A program made the translations under genes and the position numbers. Shown one piece after another: positions 37,608 through 46,116 of a DNA stretch of 64,000 bases. The stretch comes from Candidatus Poribacteria bacterium (GTDB lineage: Bacteria > Poribacteria > WGA-4E > PCPOR2b). The notes under the pieces are model-generated. The model worked only from the letters and a program-made list of their open reading frames with translations, did not search any database and had not been told where the DNA came from. The DNA is taken from NCBI GenBank assembly GCA_003635265.1, contig PYIZ01000048.1:310001-374000 (forward strand), read 5' to 3'. Each line of letters starts with the position of its first letter. Position 1 is the stretch's first letter.

Positions 37608-38465
37608 ATGATTATTGACTGCCACACCCATTTCTGGCGATATCCGGGGGAACTTACCGAGGAACTCGCCCGCGAAACCTTCATCATGCGTCGGCAGGAG
37701 GTCGACTTAGACATCACACCGGAGATGCACGCTGCGGCTGTAGCGAAAGTAGACCGTGCGATTGTGTTTGGGTTGCGTGCGCCTCTCACCGGATTCTTTA
37801 CAGTCAACGATACTGTTGCTGAGTATATCCGCACGGATCCGAAGAAACTGATCGGCTTTGCGGCGATCTGTCCGACTGAAGACAACGCACTCGCGGAGGT
37901 AGATCGTGCTGCCCAAGAGCTAGGGCTTCGTGGTCTGAAGATGGCCCCAATCTATGGTGGCTGGGATCCGCTAGACCCACGTGCCCTGAAAATCTTCGCG
38001 CGAGCAGAGGAACTCGGTCTACCGATCATGTTCCATCAAGGTACAACCTATCCTCGGAAGGCACCGCTGAAGTACGCCAATCCGGTGCTGCTCGAAGATA
38101 TCGCGCTTCGCTTTCCCGATTTGAAGATGATCATCGCCCACATCGGACACCCTTGGGAAGCCGAAGCCATTGTCCTTATCCGAAAGCAACCTAATGTCTT
38201 CGCTGACATCTCCGCTTTGTTCTACCGTCCTTGGCAATACTACAATTCGTTACGATTGGCGGTCGAATACGGTGTTGCTGACAAACTGCTTTTCGGCACC
38301 GATTATCCTATAACCACTTTTGATGAGTCCGTCAAGGGGCTACACGATATCGTTAAACTCTCCCAAGAGATGCGGCTGCCGCCGCTGCCGGAAGATCTAC
38401 CCGACCAAATCTTGCATCGTGATACACTGGGGATTCTGGGGCTAGATGATCCCGCCTCGCTCTAG
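37608..38465 (+). CDS. Amidohydrolase 2 family protein (TIM-barrel metal-dependent hydrolase)
   Basis: A 285-residue protein starting MIIDCHTHFWRYPGE, where HTHFW provides the first two metal-binding His. IMFHQGTTYPRKAPL, KMIIAHIGHPWEAEA and KLLFGTDYPITTFDE supply the further His residues and the catalytic Asp. These are family marks of amidohydrolase 2 (related to aminocarboxymuconate-semialdehyde decarboxylase and 4-sulfomuconolactone hydrolase). The stop is only 5 bp from that of the convergent sulfatase. A short 'tgaaccgatgaacc' tract precedes the gene. The substrate is unknown. Confidence 0.88.
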   Translation: MIIDCHTHFWRYPGELTEELARETFIMRRQEVDLDITPEMHAAAVAKVDRAIVFGLRAPLTGFFTVNDTVAEYIRTDPKKLIGFAAICPTEDNALAEVDRAAQELGLRGLKMAPIYGGWDPLDPRALKIFARAEELGLPIMFHQGTTYPRKAPLKYANPVLLEDIALRFPDLKMIIAHIGHPWEAEAIVLIRKQPNVFADISALFYRPWQYYNSLRLAVEYGVADKLLFGTDYPITTFDESVKGLHDIVKLSQEMRLPPLPEDLPDQILHRDTLGILGLDDPASL

Positions 38466-38470
38466 GCGTA

Positions 38471-39874
38471 CTAAAATTTGCGCCATGCCCCCTCGGTAGC
38501 CGCGTTAATGAGTATCCGCTCTTTCTGGCTGCGCCGCACACGTTGTTCTAAATCAACAGGATCCCAATGAGATAGCAGATCCGCCTGAAGGTCTTCGACG
38601 ATTGGCTGATATGCGGTATCTCCGGCGAGATTATCGAATTCGTTTGGATCGGTCTGAACATCGTAGAGTTGTGGCGCATCGCCCAAACTGTAGATGAGTT
38701 TGTATCTACCCCGCCGAAGCATCGCGACCGGACGCACCACACCGTGCGCCAAGTATTCGGAGAAGGCTTCATCCTTCCAACCTTCTGCCTCACCCCGCAT
38801 TAGCGGTAGCAGGCTATCACCGTCCAGAGGAGTAATGGGCGTCGCACCTGCGATCTCAACGACGGTGGCGATAAGGTCAACAAGCGATACAACCTCATCA
38901 ACCCGATGACCGGCGGGAAGATGTCCGGGCCAAACAATTTGGAGCGGCACCCGAGCAGAGGCTTCATAGAAGTTAGATTTTCGCCACATGCCGTGCTCCC
39001 CATTCATTTCGCCGTGATCGCTCGTATACACAATTACGGTGTTATCCAACTGTCCGGTCTCTTCGAGGGTTTCGATAAGGCGACCAATCTTTTCGTCGAG
39101 GTAGGTGATGAGACCGTAGTAGCCCGCACGTCCCCTACGCACTAGGTCTTCGGGGAAGTCGACGCAACCGAACATACTCCGCATCCGCTTGAAGACTGGA
39201 TGCTGGTTTTCCAAATGTCCTTCCGGAATCTCCGGTAGATCAATTTCATCCAGAGGATACATATCCCAGAATCGTTGTGGCACAACGAGCGGGAAGTGAG
39301 GTGCGATGAAAGAGACATTGAGTGCCCAAGGCTGATCTTTTCGCACCGGATCACGCAGGTAAGCCAACGCCTGCTCCTCCGCCAAATCGTCTACTTCGAT
39401 TTCCGTAGTGGTGCCGGGACCTGCCTCCTCAAGACTAGCCCAAGGGCGGGCTGCAGCGGGTGTGCCGTTTTCCCAATCGATAACACCGTGATCGTTCTCA
39501 GCATGCAGGTCACGCGCAAGTTGGGCGCGGAACCCGTGAAGTTGGTCTGGCCCCTCGAAGTGCTGTTTCCCGGAGAGGACTGCATCATAACCGACTCCGC
39601 GCAACAGATGTGCCCAAGTAACAGTGTCGGAAGGGAGTGGGGTAGCGTTGTCCCAAGCACCGATGTGGTGAATATAGCGACCTGTCATGAAGGACATCCG
39701 TGAAGGCATACAGAGAGGAGAGTTACAATAGGCGTTGCTAAAGGTGACTCCGTCGGCAGCAAGACGATCCATATGCGGTGTCTTAACCAAGGGATGTCCA
39801 TACGTCCCGCTGTACATCGGGGCATGTTCGTCGGACATAATGAACAGAATATTGGGCAGATTTGAGGTATTCAT
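38471..39874 (-). CDS. Sulfatase (arylsulfatase / choline-sulfatase-like)
   Basis: A 467-residue sulfate-ester hydrolase. FIMSDEHAPMYSGTYGHP has the metal-binding Asp. Cys55 in LCMPSRMSFMTGRY is the C-x-P-S-R formylglycine site, so maturation by a formylglycine-generating enzyme is needed (none in the window). YTSDHGEMNGEHGMWRKSNF and VSFIAPHFPLVVP supply the remaining metal and sulfate ligands. No signal peptide, which suggests a cytosolic enzyme acting on imported sulfated compounds. AGGAGG lies directly upstream of the ATG. Sulfatases are abundant in sponge symbionts and marine polysaccharide degraders. Confidence 0.93.
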   Translation of the reverse strand: MNTSNLPNILFIMSDEHAPMYSGTYGHPLVKTPHMDRLAADGVTFSNAYCNSPLCMPSRMSFMTGRYIHHIGAWDNATPLPSDTVTWAHLLRGVGYDAVLSGKQHFEGPDQLHGFRAQLARDLHAENDHGVIDWENGTPAAARPWASLEEAGPGTTTEIEVDDLAEEQALAYLRDPVRKDQPWALNVSFIAPHFPLVVPQRFWDMYPLDEIDLPEIPEGHLENQHPVFKRMRSMFGCVDFPEDLVRRGRAGYYGLITYLDEKIGRLIETLEETGQLDNTVIVYTSDHGEMNGEHGMWRKSNFYEASARVPLQIVWPGHLPAGHRVDEVVSLVDLIATVVEIAGATPITPLDGDSLLPLMRGEAEGWKDEAFSEYLAHGVVRPVAMLRRGRYKLIYSLGDAPQLYDVQTDPNEFDNLAGDTAYQPIVEDLQADLLSHWDPVDLEQRVRRSQKERILINAATEGAWRKF

Positions 39875-40082
39875 GAAAACCCTCCTTTATGATTTGAATT
39901 AGGACTGAACACATAGGTTCCTATCTCTTATGGTGTCAACATTGTAACACGGTTTAATCAGGAGGACAACGGGATTTTATTTGACCTATCTGGGCAAACT
40001 AAGGTAAAATAAAGATGCTCGGTCTTCGCCCATTGATGGGTTGAAGCGAGGCAGTTTTTTTAACACGAGAAAGGAATCTCTC

Positions 40083-40595
40083 ATGGCAACAAAATCAATA
40101 ACGATTCGCGAGTACCTTCCACCAGAACACGACTTGGATTTGTCAGCTGAGGCACCTGATGACATCGCCTCTTACAAAGTGATGGGATTAGCTGATCCCT
40201 TGTCAAGCGCGGAGGTACAAATCGCAGTTGATACGTGGCGTCAAATTCAGCGTCAAAAGGCGACGATTCAAATCATTGATATTGACACTGACCTCATCGC
40301 GCTCTCATCAGTTCAGTTGCGCCAAATACTGGAACAGCTTATCAGTGAAAATACGATGAAAGTCATTGTGAATCTCAGCAGAACGCGCCGAATTGATAGT
40401 TCAGGATTAGGCATACTGGTCAGTAAATCAAATGAATTAAGACAGCGCGGCGGTGACCTCAAAGTCTATGGGTTATCAGCGATGCTAACGCGCATTTTCG
40501 AGCAATTGGGAGCAGCAAATCTTGAGAAGTTTATCTACGAAAACGAACGGGATGCGCTCGCGGACTTTGAATTAAACAAAGATACAGGCGTATAA
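40083..40595 (+). CDS. STAS-domain protein (anti-sigma-factor-antagonist-like)
   Basis: A 170-residue protein. The first ~60 residues have no recognised family. Then a STAS domain (about 60-165) shows IQIIDIDTDLIALSSVQL, VIVNLSRTRRIDSSGLGIL and GGDLKVYGLSAMLTRIFEQ. D-S-S-G-L is the loop that carries the phosphorylatable Ser in SpoIIAA/RsbV proteins, and it is intact here. AAAGGA before the ATG at 40083 selects this start over ATG 40041. No anti-sigma kinase or phosphatase gene is adjacent, so the partner is unknown. Confidence 0.83.
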   Translation: MATKSITIREYLPPEHDLDLSAEAPDDIASYKVMGLADPLSSAEVQIAVDTWRQIQRQKATIQIIDIDTDLIALSSVQLRQILEQLISENTMKVIVNLSRTRRIDSSGLGILVSKSNELRQRGGDLKVYGLSAMLTRIFEQLGAANLEKFIYENERDALADFELNKDTGV

Positions 40596-40605
40596 TTTTG
40601 TTTCG

Positions 40606-40628
40606 ATGGTGATGCTGTTTCTCACCAT
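40606..40628 (+). terminator. Hairpin after the STAS gene
   Basis: ATGGTGA-N9-TCACCAT, 7 bp perfect stem extendable to 9 with a wobble, 11 bp beyond the STAS stop codon. No T-run follows, so it is only a candidate terminator or mRNA 3'-end stabiliser. Confidence 0.4.
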
Positions 40629-40673
40629 TGCTTACGAAGGGTATACCACCTTGTAGGTGTTGATGATGTTTTT

Positions 40674-41300
40674 ATGGATACGTCTATCGGGTTGACACCC
40701 ACCCTCATTGGATTTTCAGGGGGAAGTGGATCTGGCAAAACAACGCTCGCCGCAGCGATTCATGAACGACTTGGCAATCATAGATCTGCTGTATTGAGCT
40801 TAGATGCCTATTACAAAGATCTCAGTTACCTTCCCCTTGAAGCGCGTGCAGCGGTAAATTTCGATCACCCTGACGCGTTGGATGTCCAATTGTTGACCCA
40901 ACAGATACGGCAGCTTAGATGTGGGCACACTGTTGAGGTTCCACGCTACGATTTCACGACACATACACGCCGTTCTGAAACCCTTACATTTCAGCCCAAG
41001 GCGGTTGTGCTGGTCGAAGGAATTTTACTACTTGCGCTTGAACCTATCCGGTCACTGCTTAATCTGAAAGTATTCGTTGATACGCCTGCCGATATCCGTT
41101 TCATCCGTCGGCTGCTACGTGACATTCAGGAACGTGGACGCACGGTGGATTCATGCATCCAGCAGTATTACGCGACGACTCGTCCGATGCACTTCGCTTG
41201 GGTTGAGCCGAGCAAAGCGTTTGCAGATGTGGTTGTTTCGAGTGAGGAGGAGGTTGAAATCCTAGCGACACTTCTTATTGAGCGCATTGAACATTTGTAA
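40674..41300 (+). CDS. udk: Uridine kinase
   Basis: A 208-residue nucleoside kinase that phosphorylates uridine/cytidine in pyrimidine salvage. It has a Walker A GGSGSGKT (residues 16-23), then the acceptor-binding LSLDAYYKDL, the family-specific NFDHPDALD, VPRYDFTTHTR, LVEGILLL, and FVDTPADIRFIRRLLRDI with the Arg-rich lid. ATG 40674 lacks a clear ribosome site. It precedes two PhyH genes and could be independent of them. Confidence 0.92.
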   Translation: MDTSIGLTPTLIGFSGGSGSGKTTLAAAIHERLGNHRSAVLSLDAYYKDLSYLPLEARAAVNFDHPDALDVQLLTQQIRQLRCGHTVEVPRYDFTTHTRRSETLTFQPKAVVLVEGILLLALEPIRSLLNLKVFVDTPADIRFIRRLLRDIQERGRTVDSCIQQYYATTRPMHFAWVEPSKAFADVVVSSEEEVEILATLLIERIEHL

Positions 41301-41414
41301 GTGTTCCGACTTCCGTTTACCGACCAATACAACGTCTCAAAGTTAATCTGACTGTAGTTTGGACCATCAATGACCAAGATCTCACATATACCTAGAGATG
41401 TAGGAGAAAAGTCC

Positions 41415-42290
41415 ATGGACAGCAATAAATGTGTTATGTCCGATGAAGAAAAGTATTTTTTCGACCTCACGGGTTACCTTGTCGTTCGCGGTGCGTTGAC
41501 GCCAGAAGATGTTGACAAATGTAATGCAGCTATTGATTACTATGCCAACAAGATTCGTGCCCGTTCGGTTGACGATGGCGGATTGGCTCGCGGATCATCA
41601 ACGCTTCAAGGACAAACAGGGCGATTAGAGTTGACGGGGATGCTGGGTTGGGAGAAACCCTATCGAGAACCGTTTCGCGATCTCCTTGTCCATCCAGTGG
41701 TGGTCTCTCGCCTGAACGGGATGTGTGGAAAAGGATTTCGTCTCGACCATGGACCGTTAATGATTGGAGCAACAGCGGGGACGGAAGGGCATCAATTACA
41801 TGGAGCGGGAGAACCTTTCAGTCCGGCGGTTTGGTATCATCAGCAGAACGGGACTATCTACTGTCGAGGTGTTACTGTGGCATGGCAACTCACCGATGTC
41901 AATGAAGGCGATGGCGGATTTGCGGTTGTTCCCGGCAGCCACAAAGCCTGTGAACCCACGCCCGAAGGCGTCCGGAGTGTGGAAGATGATATGGGATTGA
42001 CTGTCCAGCCGGTGATGAAGGCAGGAGATGTTCTCTTCTTTGCAGAGACTGCCACCCACGGCACACTCCCTTGGAAAGGGAAGGGTGAACGGCGTTCCAT
42101 CCTTTTCAAATACGCTTCACGCGGCGTCGCCCGTGCGGTGGGGCGATTTTTTACACCCGAAGCACGCTTCGGCGAGTGGACGAAGACCCTCTCGCCTGAA
42201 CAACATGCTGTGCTTTACGGTCCAGGCGTTCACACGGGAGGCATACCCACCCTTAAATCCGATGGAAAGAAAACTTGGGTTGCTGAGTAA
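41415..42290 (+). CDS. PhyH-like dioxygenase family protein, tandem copy 1
   Basis: A 291-residue PhyH-superfamily protein. GGAG precedes the ATG at 41415 (the open frame begins at 41370). The opening is EEKYFFDLTGYLVVRGALTP, then FRLDHGPLMIG, VVPGSHKACE, VLFFAETATHGTLPWKGKGE and RRSILFKY. At the place of the HxD iron motif it reads Tyr-His142-Gln-Gln144, so no acidic ligand is obvious. Gly-x-Gly-Glu at 130-133 may or may not replace it. It shares about half of its residues with the next gene by eye. Whether this clade is catalytically competent is not established from sequence. Confidence 0.83.
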   Translation: MDSNKCVMSDEEKYFFDLTGYLVVRGALTPEDVDKCNAAIDYYANKIRARSVDDGGLARGSSTLQGQTGRLELTGMLGWEKPYREPFRDLLVHPVVVSRLNGMCGKGFRLDHGPLMIGATAGTEGHQLHGAGEPFSPAVWYHQQNGTIYCRGVTVAWQLTDVNEGDGGFAVVPGSHKACEPTPEGVRSVEDDMGLTVQPVMKAGDVLFFAETATHGTLPWKGKGERRSILFKYASRGVARAVGRFFTPEARFGEWTKTLSPEQHAVLYGPGVHTGGIPTLKSDGKKTWVAE

Positions 42291-42347
42291 AACCGAGGCA
42301 ACGTTAACTACCGCATTGATACAACTTGCAAAATGGAGATGTGCAAA

Positions 42348-43208
42348 ATGGACAAACGTGAACGCTACTTCTGGGATCTCACTGGATACCTTATTCTCAG
42401 AGATGTGCTGACCGCCGATGAAATTGCAGCAGCCAATGAGGCTATTGACCGCTGTGCTGACCGAATTCACGTTGGTCAACCCAACGAGGGTGCTCAAGAT
42501 TCTCAAACCTTGCGAGGCACCGAACAGCGTGTCCTTCACGGTCTACTAGAACTTGAGGAGCCGTATTGTGAACCTTTTCGCAAGATGCTGGTGCATCCGC
42601 AAATCATCATGCGTCTCAATGTTATGTGTGGGACCGGCTTCCGATTCGATCACGGTCCTTGGGTGACCGACAGCGTGAAAGGCACCGAAGGGCTGGTCAT
42701 GCACGGGCAAGGGGAGCCGCATAGACCCTACGTTGCTTATCATCACCAGAACAACAAGATGCACTGTGGTGGAGTGACTGTGACTTGGCAATTGTCCGAT
42801 ATCAACGCAGGCGAGGGTGGATTCGCCTGTGTGCCCGGCAGCCACAAATCTCGATTTCCCATGCCTCACGGTGTGCGAACCTGTGATGACGACCTAGGCG
42901 TGGTTCTCCAACCAGAGATGAGAGCGGGAGACGTGATTTTCTTCATGGACGGGGCGCAAGCCCATGGCACCCTCCCTTGGCACGCTGAACATCACCGACG
43001 ATCGGTGCTCTTCAAATATGCTGACCGGACATCCGTGCGTACAGGTGTTGCAAGGGAAATCGCACCGCCAGAAATCTACTGGGGAGAGGAACTTGTTGAG
43101 GGCATGACAGAGGCACAACGTGCCGTTATGTACGGACCTTGTTCATCGCTTGGTACCACCAAGCTAACGGTGGACGATGATGGCACAGTTCGCGTCGAAA
43201 ATGACTAG
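42348..43208 (+). CDS. PhyH-like dioxygenase family protein, tandem copy 2
   Basis: A 286-residue paralogue of the preceding gene, 57 bp downstream. Reading starts at ATG 42348 (GGAG upstream). ATGs at 42333 and 42339 are in frame, but the homologue start and spacing favour 42348. Shared segments are RYFWDLTGYLILRDVLT, FRFDHGPW, GGVTVTWQLSD, CVPGSHKSRFP and HGTLPWHAEHHRRSVLFKY. The HxD position reads His132-His133-Gln134, again without Asp. A tandem duplication followed by divergence is the simplest explanation. Confidence 0.83.
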   Translation: MDKRERYFWDLTGYLILRDVLTADEIAAANEAIDRCADRIHVGQPNEGAQDSQTLRGTEQRVLHGLLELEEPYCEPFRKMLVHPQIIMRLNVMCGTGFRFDHGPWVTDSVKGTEGLVMHGQGEPHRPYVAYHHQNNKMHCGGVTVTWQLSDINAGEGGFACVPGSHKSRFPMPHGVRTCDDDLGVVLQPEMRAGDVIFFMDGAQAHGTLPWHAEHHRRSVLFKYADRTSVRTGVAREIAPPEIYWGEELVEGMTEAQRAVMYGPCSSLGTTKLTVDDDGTVRVEND

Positions 43209-43404
43209 GCGTTGTCGAAATGGAATTTTGTGCATTTATGATAAAAAAAGGAGGGATAAAGTCTAATATAACTGTTTTTGAAACGATTTTCTCCGATTAA
43301 GCGTTTTGTTCTATTGAGAGTTTTTTGTGGGCCCGCATAGTGCAAACCGGTGTTAAAGGCTGACAAGAGTTGGTCAAACACCAACCTAACGCTAGGAGAG
43401 AACG

Positions 43405-43686
43405 ATGTCTCTGACACAAGCAATGCTATCTTGCTACAGCGCAATCAACCCATTAGTGGGGCTTTCGTCAACAGCTCTGCGTCTATATGGGGCGCTAGAG
43501 GTGTTTAGAGATACCTACCAATCCCCAATGAAGGATGGATGGTTCCGAGCACCTCAGCTCGATAAACGATTGCAACAGATTAGCTTATCCAAGTGGGAAA
43601 TTGAGAAGGGATTCACAGAACTGATAGATGCCGGATTGCTACAGATACGGACTGAACGCAAGACTCGGTGGTTTCAACTTAAATGA
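43405..43686 (+). CDS. Small putative winged-helix protein
   Basis: A 93-residue protein. The C-terminal half, APQLDKRLQQ, LSKWEIEKGFTELIDAGLL and QIRTERKTRWFQLK, has the helix-turn-helix plus wing pattern of a winged-helix DNA-binding domain. The N-terminus (LGALEV-like ALRLYGALEVFRD) resembles a replication-initiator or transcriptional-regulator helix. AGGAGA six bases before the ATG supports translation. The stop overlaps the maf start (ATGA), so the two are probably translationally coupled. No recognised family name. A hairpin GTTGGT-N5-ACCAAC lies 20 bp upstream of the start (43369-43385). Confidence 0.65.
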   Translation: MSLTQAMLSCYSAINPLVGLSSTALRLYGALEVFRDTYQSPMKDGWFRAPQLDKRLQQISLSKWEIEKGFTELIDAGLLQIRTERKTRWFQLK

Positions 43687-44291
43687 TTGAAAGCCCCCAA
43701 TTGGACGACACCCTCCCCAATATCATTCTCGCCTCAAAATCTCCACGTCGCGCAGATTTGCTCAAGCAGATTGGTTTTGAATTTGAAGTATACCCCAGCG
43801 AAATAGAAGAGCCACAAATCACAGCATCTCCAGCAGATGCTGTCCAAGAACTTGCCCTGACAAAAGCAAGAACAGTCGCTGCCAAGTTTGATGCAGGGAT
43901 TGTTCTCGGTGCAGATACCGTTGTTGTCATTAATGGTCAGCCAATCGGTAAACCGGAGAATGATGCACACGCTGTCGAGATCTTAACACAACTCAGCGGT
44001 AACCGACATGAAGTGATCACCGGTACTGCACTAATTGACATCAAACGGAAAAACGAAGTGGTGTGGGCGGAAAAAACGGCGGTCTATTTTAGGACACTGC
44101 GCCAATCGGAGATCTTAGCGTATGTCCGCAGCGGCGAGTCATCGGACAAGGCGGGGGCATACGGGATACAAGGCAGCGCTGGAGCTTTCGTCAAGCGAAT
44201 TGAGGGATGCTACTTCAACGTGGTAGGTCTTCCGTTAGCGAGTTTAACCGTGCAGCTTTGGCGACTACTTGAAGACAATCCAAAACAATGA
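43683..44291 (+). CDS. maf: Maf-like nucleoside-triphosphate pyrophosphatase
   Basis: A 202-residue member of the Maf/YceF/YhdE family, which hydrolyses dTTP/UTP and modified NTPs to monophosphates. IILASKSPRRADLLKQIGF is the signature N-terminal motif (Ser, Arg, Arg bind phosphates). GADTVVVINGQPIGKP and SGESSDKAGAYGIQG are the catalytic-loop motifs with Asp and Lys. The start overlaps the stop of the upstream gene by four bases, and its stop overlaps the tsaB start in the same way. Cell-division inhibition is an older association for this family. Confidence 0.94.
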   Translation: MIESPQLDDTLPNIILASKSPRRADLLKQIGFEFEVYPSEIEEPQITASPADAVQELALTKARTVAAKFDAGIVLGADTVVVINGQPIGKPENDAHAVEILTQLSGNRHEVITGTALIDIKRKNEVVWAEKTAVYFRTLRQSEILAYVRSGESSDKAGAYGIQGSAGAFVKRIEGCYFNVVGLPLASLTVQLWRLLEDNPKQ

Positions 44292-44950
44292 AAATTCTCG
44301 GTGTCGATACATCAACTCCAATCGGTAGTGTCGGTCTGATTGATGGAGAACATTTCGTTGCTGAACACACACTCAGCATTGTGAAAGCCCATTCGTCTAG
44401 GCTGATGCCCGCTATAGATCAAATCTTGAAGTGGGGAGATCTGACCGTACACGATCTCGACGCGTGCGCTGTTGGAATCGGTCCGGGCTCATTTACGGGA
44501 ATCCGAATTGGGGTCGGCACAATTAAATCGCTCTGCTACGCGCTCAAGAAACCGATCATCGGTATCTCAACGCTGGAGGCAATCGCATACAATCTCCGCT
44601 ACACAGACAAACTGATCTGCCCAATCCTTGATGCCCGGAAAGATGAAGTATACGGTGCAGTTTTCCGTGGAGGACAAAATCTCCTGCGAAAGTCTGAGGA
44701 CCTTTGTGTGCCGATTGAATCACTGTTGAGTCAGATTGATAACCATGCGATTTTTGTTGGAGATGGTCTGCGGCGGTACGCTCCCGTTGTTCAGGCGCAA
44801 TTCGGCGCAGATGTACCTCTCGCCGATCCGATTTTTAACGTGCCGCGCGGTGCAAGCATCGCACGAATCGGCTATGACCGATTACGCAATGGACAATCTG
44901 GCGATTACTTCTCGTTGACACCCAACTATGTTCGCGACAGCGTCACGTAG
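44288..44950 (+). CDS. tsaB: tRNA threonylcarbamoyladenosine biosynthesis protein TsaB
   Basis: A 220-residue ASKHA-fold partner of TsaD/TsaE in t6A37 tRNA modification. The marks are KILGVDTSTPIGSVGL, KAHSSRLMPAI, GIGPGSFTGIRIGVGTIKSL, GISTLEAIAYN and ILDARKDEVYGAVF. The C-terminal domain is shorter than in many homologues (220 residues versus about 230). ATGA overlap with maf (44288-44291) indicates translational coupling. No tsaD or tsaE is present in the window. Confidence 0.93.
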   Translation: MKILGVDTSTPIGSVGLIDGEHFVAEHTLSIVKAHSSRLMPAIDQILKWGDLTVHDLDACAVGIGPGSFTGIRIGVGTIKSLCYALKKPIIGISTLEAIAYNLRYTDKLICPILDARKDEVYGAVFRGGQNLLRKSEDLCVPIESLLSQIDNHAIFVGDGLRRYAPVVQAQFGADVPLADPIFNVPRGASIARIGYDRLRNGQSGDYFSLTPNYVRDSVT

Positions 44951-45045
44951 ATCGTATTGCGCAGTGTATGACGCCACCTGAACTAAAATTACCCTTCTTA
45001 ATTTCTTGTTGCTCTCAAAACTATATTATCGTCTATTAATTGAAT

Positions 45046-46011
45046 ATGCCCCAAGTCAGATTCTTTACTTTTCTATCCCCAGAAATAACACCCCTACTTA
45101 CCCAATATGCCCCGCCGGGTTTTGAGGTCAGCGTGCACGCGAGCGATCTGCCAGATGAGGAGAAAATCCCCCTCGTACAGGATGCGGACTTTCTGATTCT
45201 ATTCCCCGGCCAAATCTCAGAACAGGTGCTACGATCCGCTCCCCACCTCAAACTCATTCAGTTAGTCGCCGCGGGCTATGATAGCATGGATGTGAGCCTG
45301 TGCCGACAACTTGGCATTCCTGTCGCTAACAATGGAGGGGCGAATTCCATTGATGTCGCGGAGCATACCATCGGCCTCATACTAGGCTTTTATCGCCGCC
45401 TGATAGAGTTGGATCGCAATGTTAGGGCAGATCGATGGCGTGATATTGACACCGGATCTTCAACATACACTATCAACGGAAAGACAGTCGGAATTATAGG
45501 GCTTGGGAACATCGGAAAGCGTGTCGCTCATTTGTTGCGTGCTTTTGGGGCGCGCCTCCTCTACTATGATCAGTATCCACCTGCGGGGGACATAGAGTCG
45601 GAGCTTGGTGTAACTCGCATGGCGTTGGAGGACGTGCTTCGAGAATCAGACATTGTGACGGTGCATCTGCCACTTACACCTGAAACCCGTGGCATTATTG
45701 GCAAACATGAACTTTCTCTGCTGAAGCCCACAGCCGTATTCGTCAATACTTGTCGAGGTCCCATTGTGGAGGAAGTTGCTTTGACGGAAGTTCTGAGTGA
45801 ACGGCGTATCCTCGGAGCTGCCCTTGATGTTCTAGAGCAAGAACCGCCAGCCCCGGACAATCCCCTTCTGAGGTTGGACAATGTGCTGCTCACGCCGCAT
45901 GCCGCGGGCGTAACCTACGATACATGGACGCGAAGGGGCGAATTTGTGTTCCAGAACCTTCAGCGGGTATGGGAAGGAGGGCCGCCGCTAGCAGTGGTGC
46001 GGGAAGGTTAA
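45046..46011 (+). CDS. D-isomer-specific 2-hydroxyacid dehydrogenase
   Basis: A 321-residue NAD-dependent dehydrogenase. It shows AAGYDSMDVSLCRQLGIPVAN, the Rossmann GLGNIG (VGIIGLGNIGKRVAH), Arg in NTCRGPIVEE, Glu in LDVLEQEPP and the catalytic His in LLTPHAAG. This is the R-E-H triad of the 2-hydroxyacid dehydrogenase family (PGDH/glyoxylate reductase/hydroxypyruvate reductase-like). The N-terminal catalytic-domain part is short, and no ACT domain follows, so it is unlikely to be a full-length SerA. The start is ATG 45046 or TTG 45040. No ribosome site is evident. Confidence 0.9.
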   Translation: MPQVRFFTFLSPEITPLLTQYAPPGFEVSVHASDLPDEEKIPLVQDADFLILFPGQISEQVLRSAPHLKLIQLVAAGYDSMDVSLCRQLGIPVANNGGANSIDVAEHTIGLILGFYRRLIELDRNVRADRWRDIDTGSSTYTINGKTVGIIGLGNIGKRVAHLLRAFGARLLYYDQYPPAGDIESELGVTRMALEDVLRESDIVTVHLPLTPETRGIIGKHELSLLKPTAVFVNTCRGPIVEEVALTEVLSERRILGAALDVLEQEPPAPDNPLLRLDNVLLTPHAAGVTYDTWTRRGEFVFQNLQRVWEGGPPLAVVREG

Positions 46012-46116
46012 TAATGGCAAGCGAATCCTACCATGTTTTCTTGGCACTATTAGCGCATCGGTAGCTATCAGTTGGGTTAACGTCTTAAAGAAACACATTC
46101 ATCACCGGGAGCTAAT

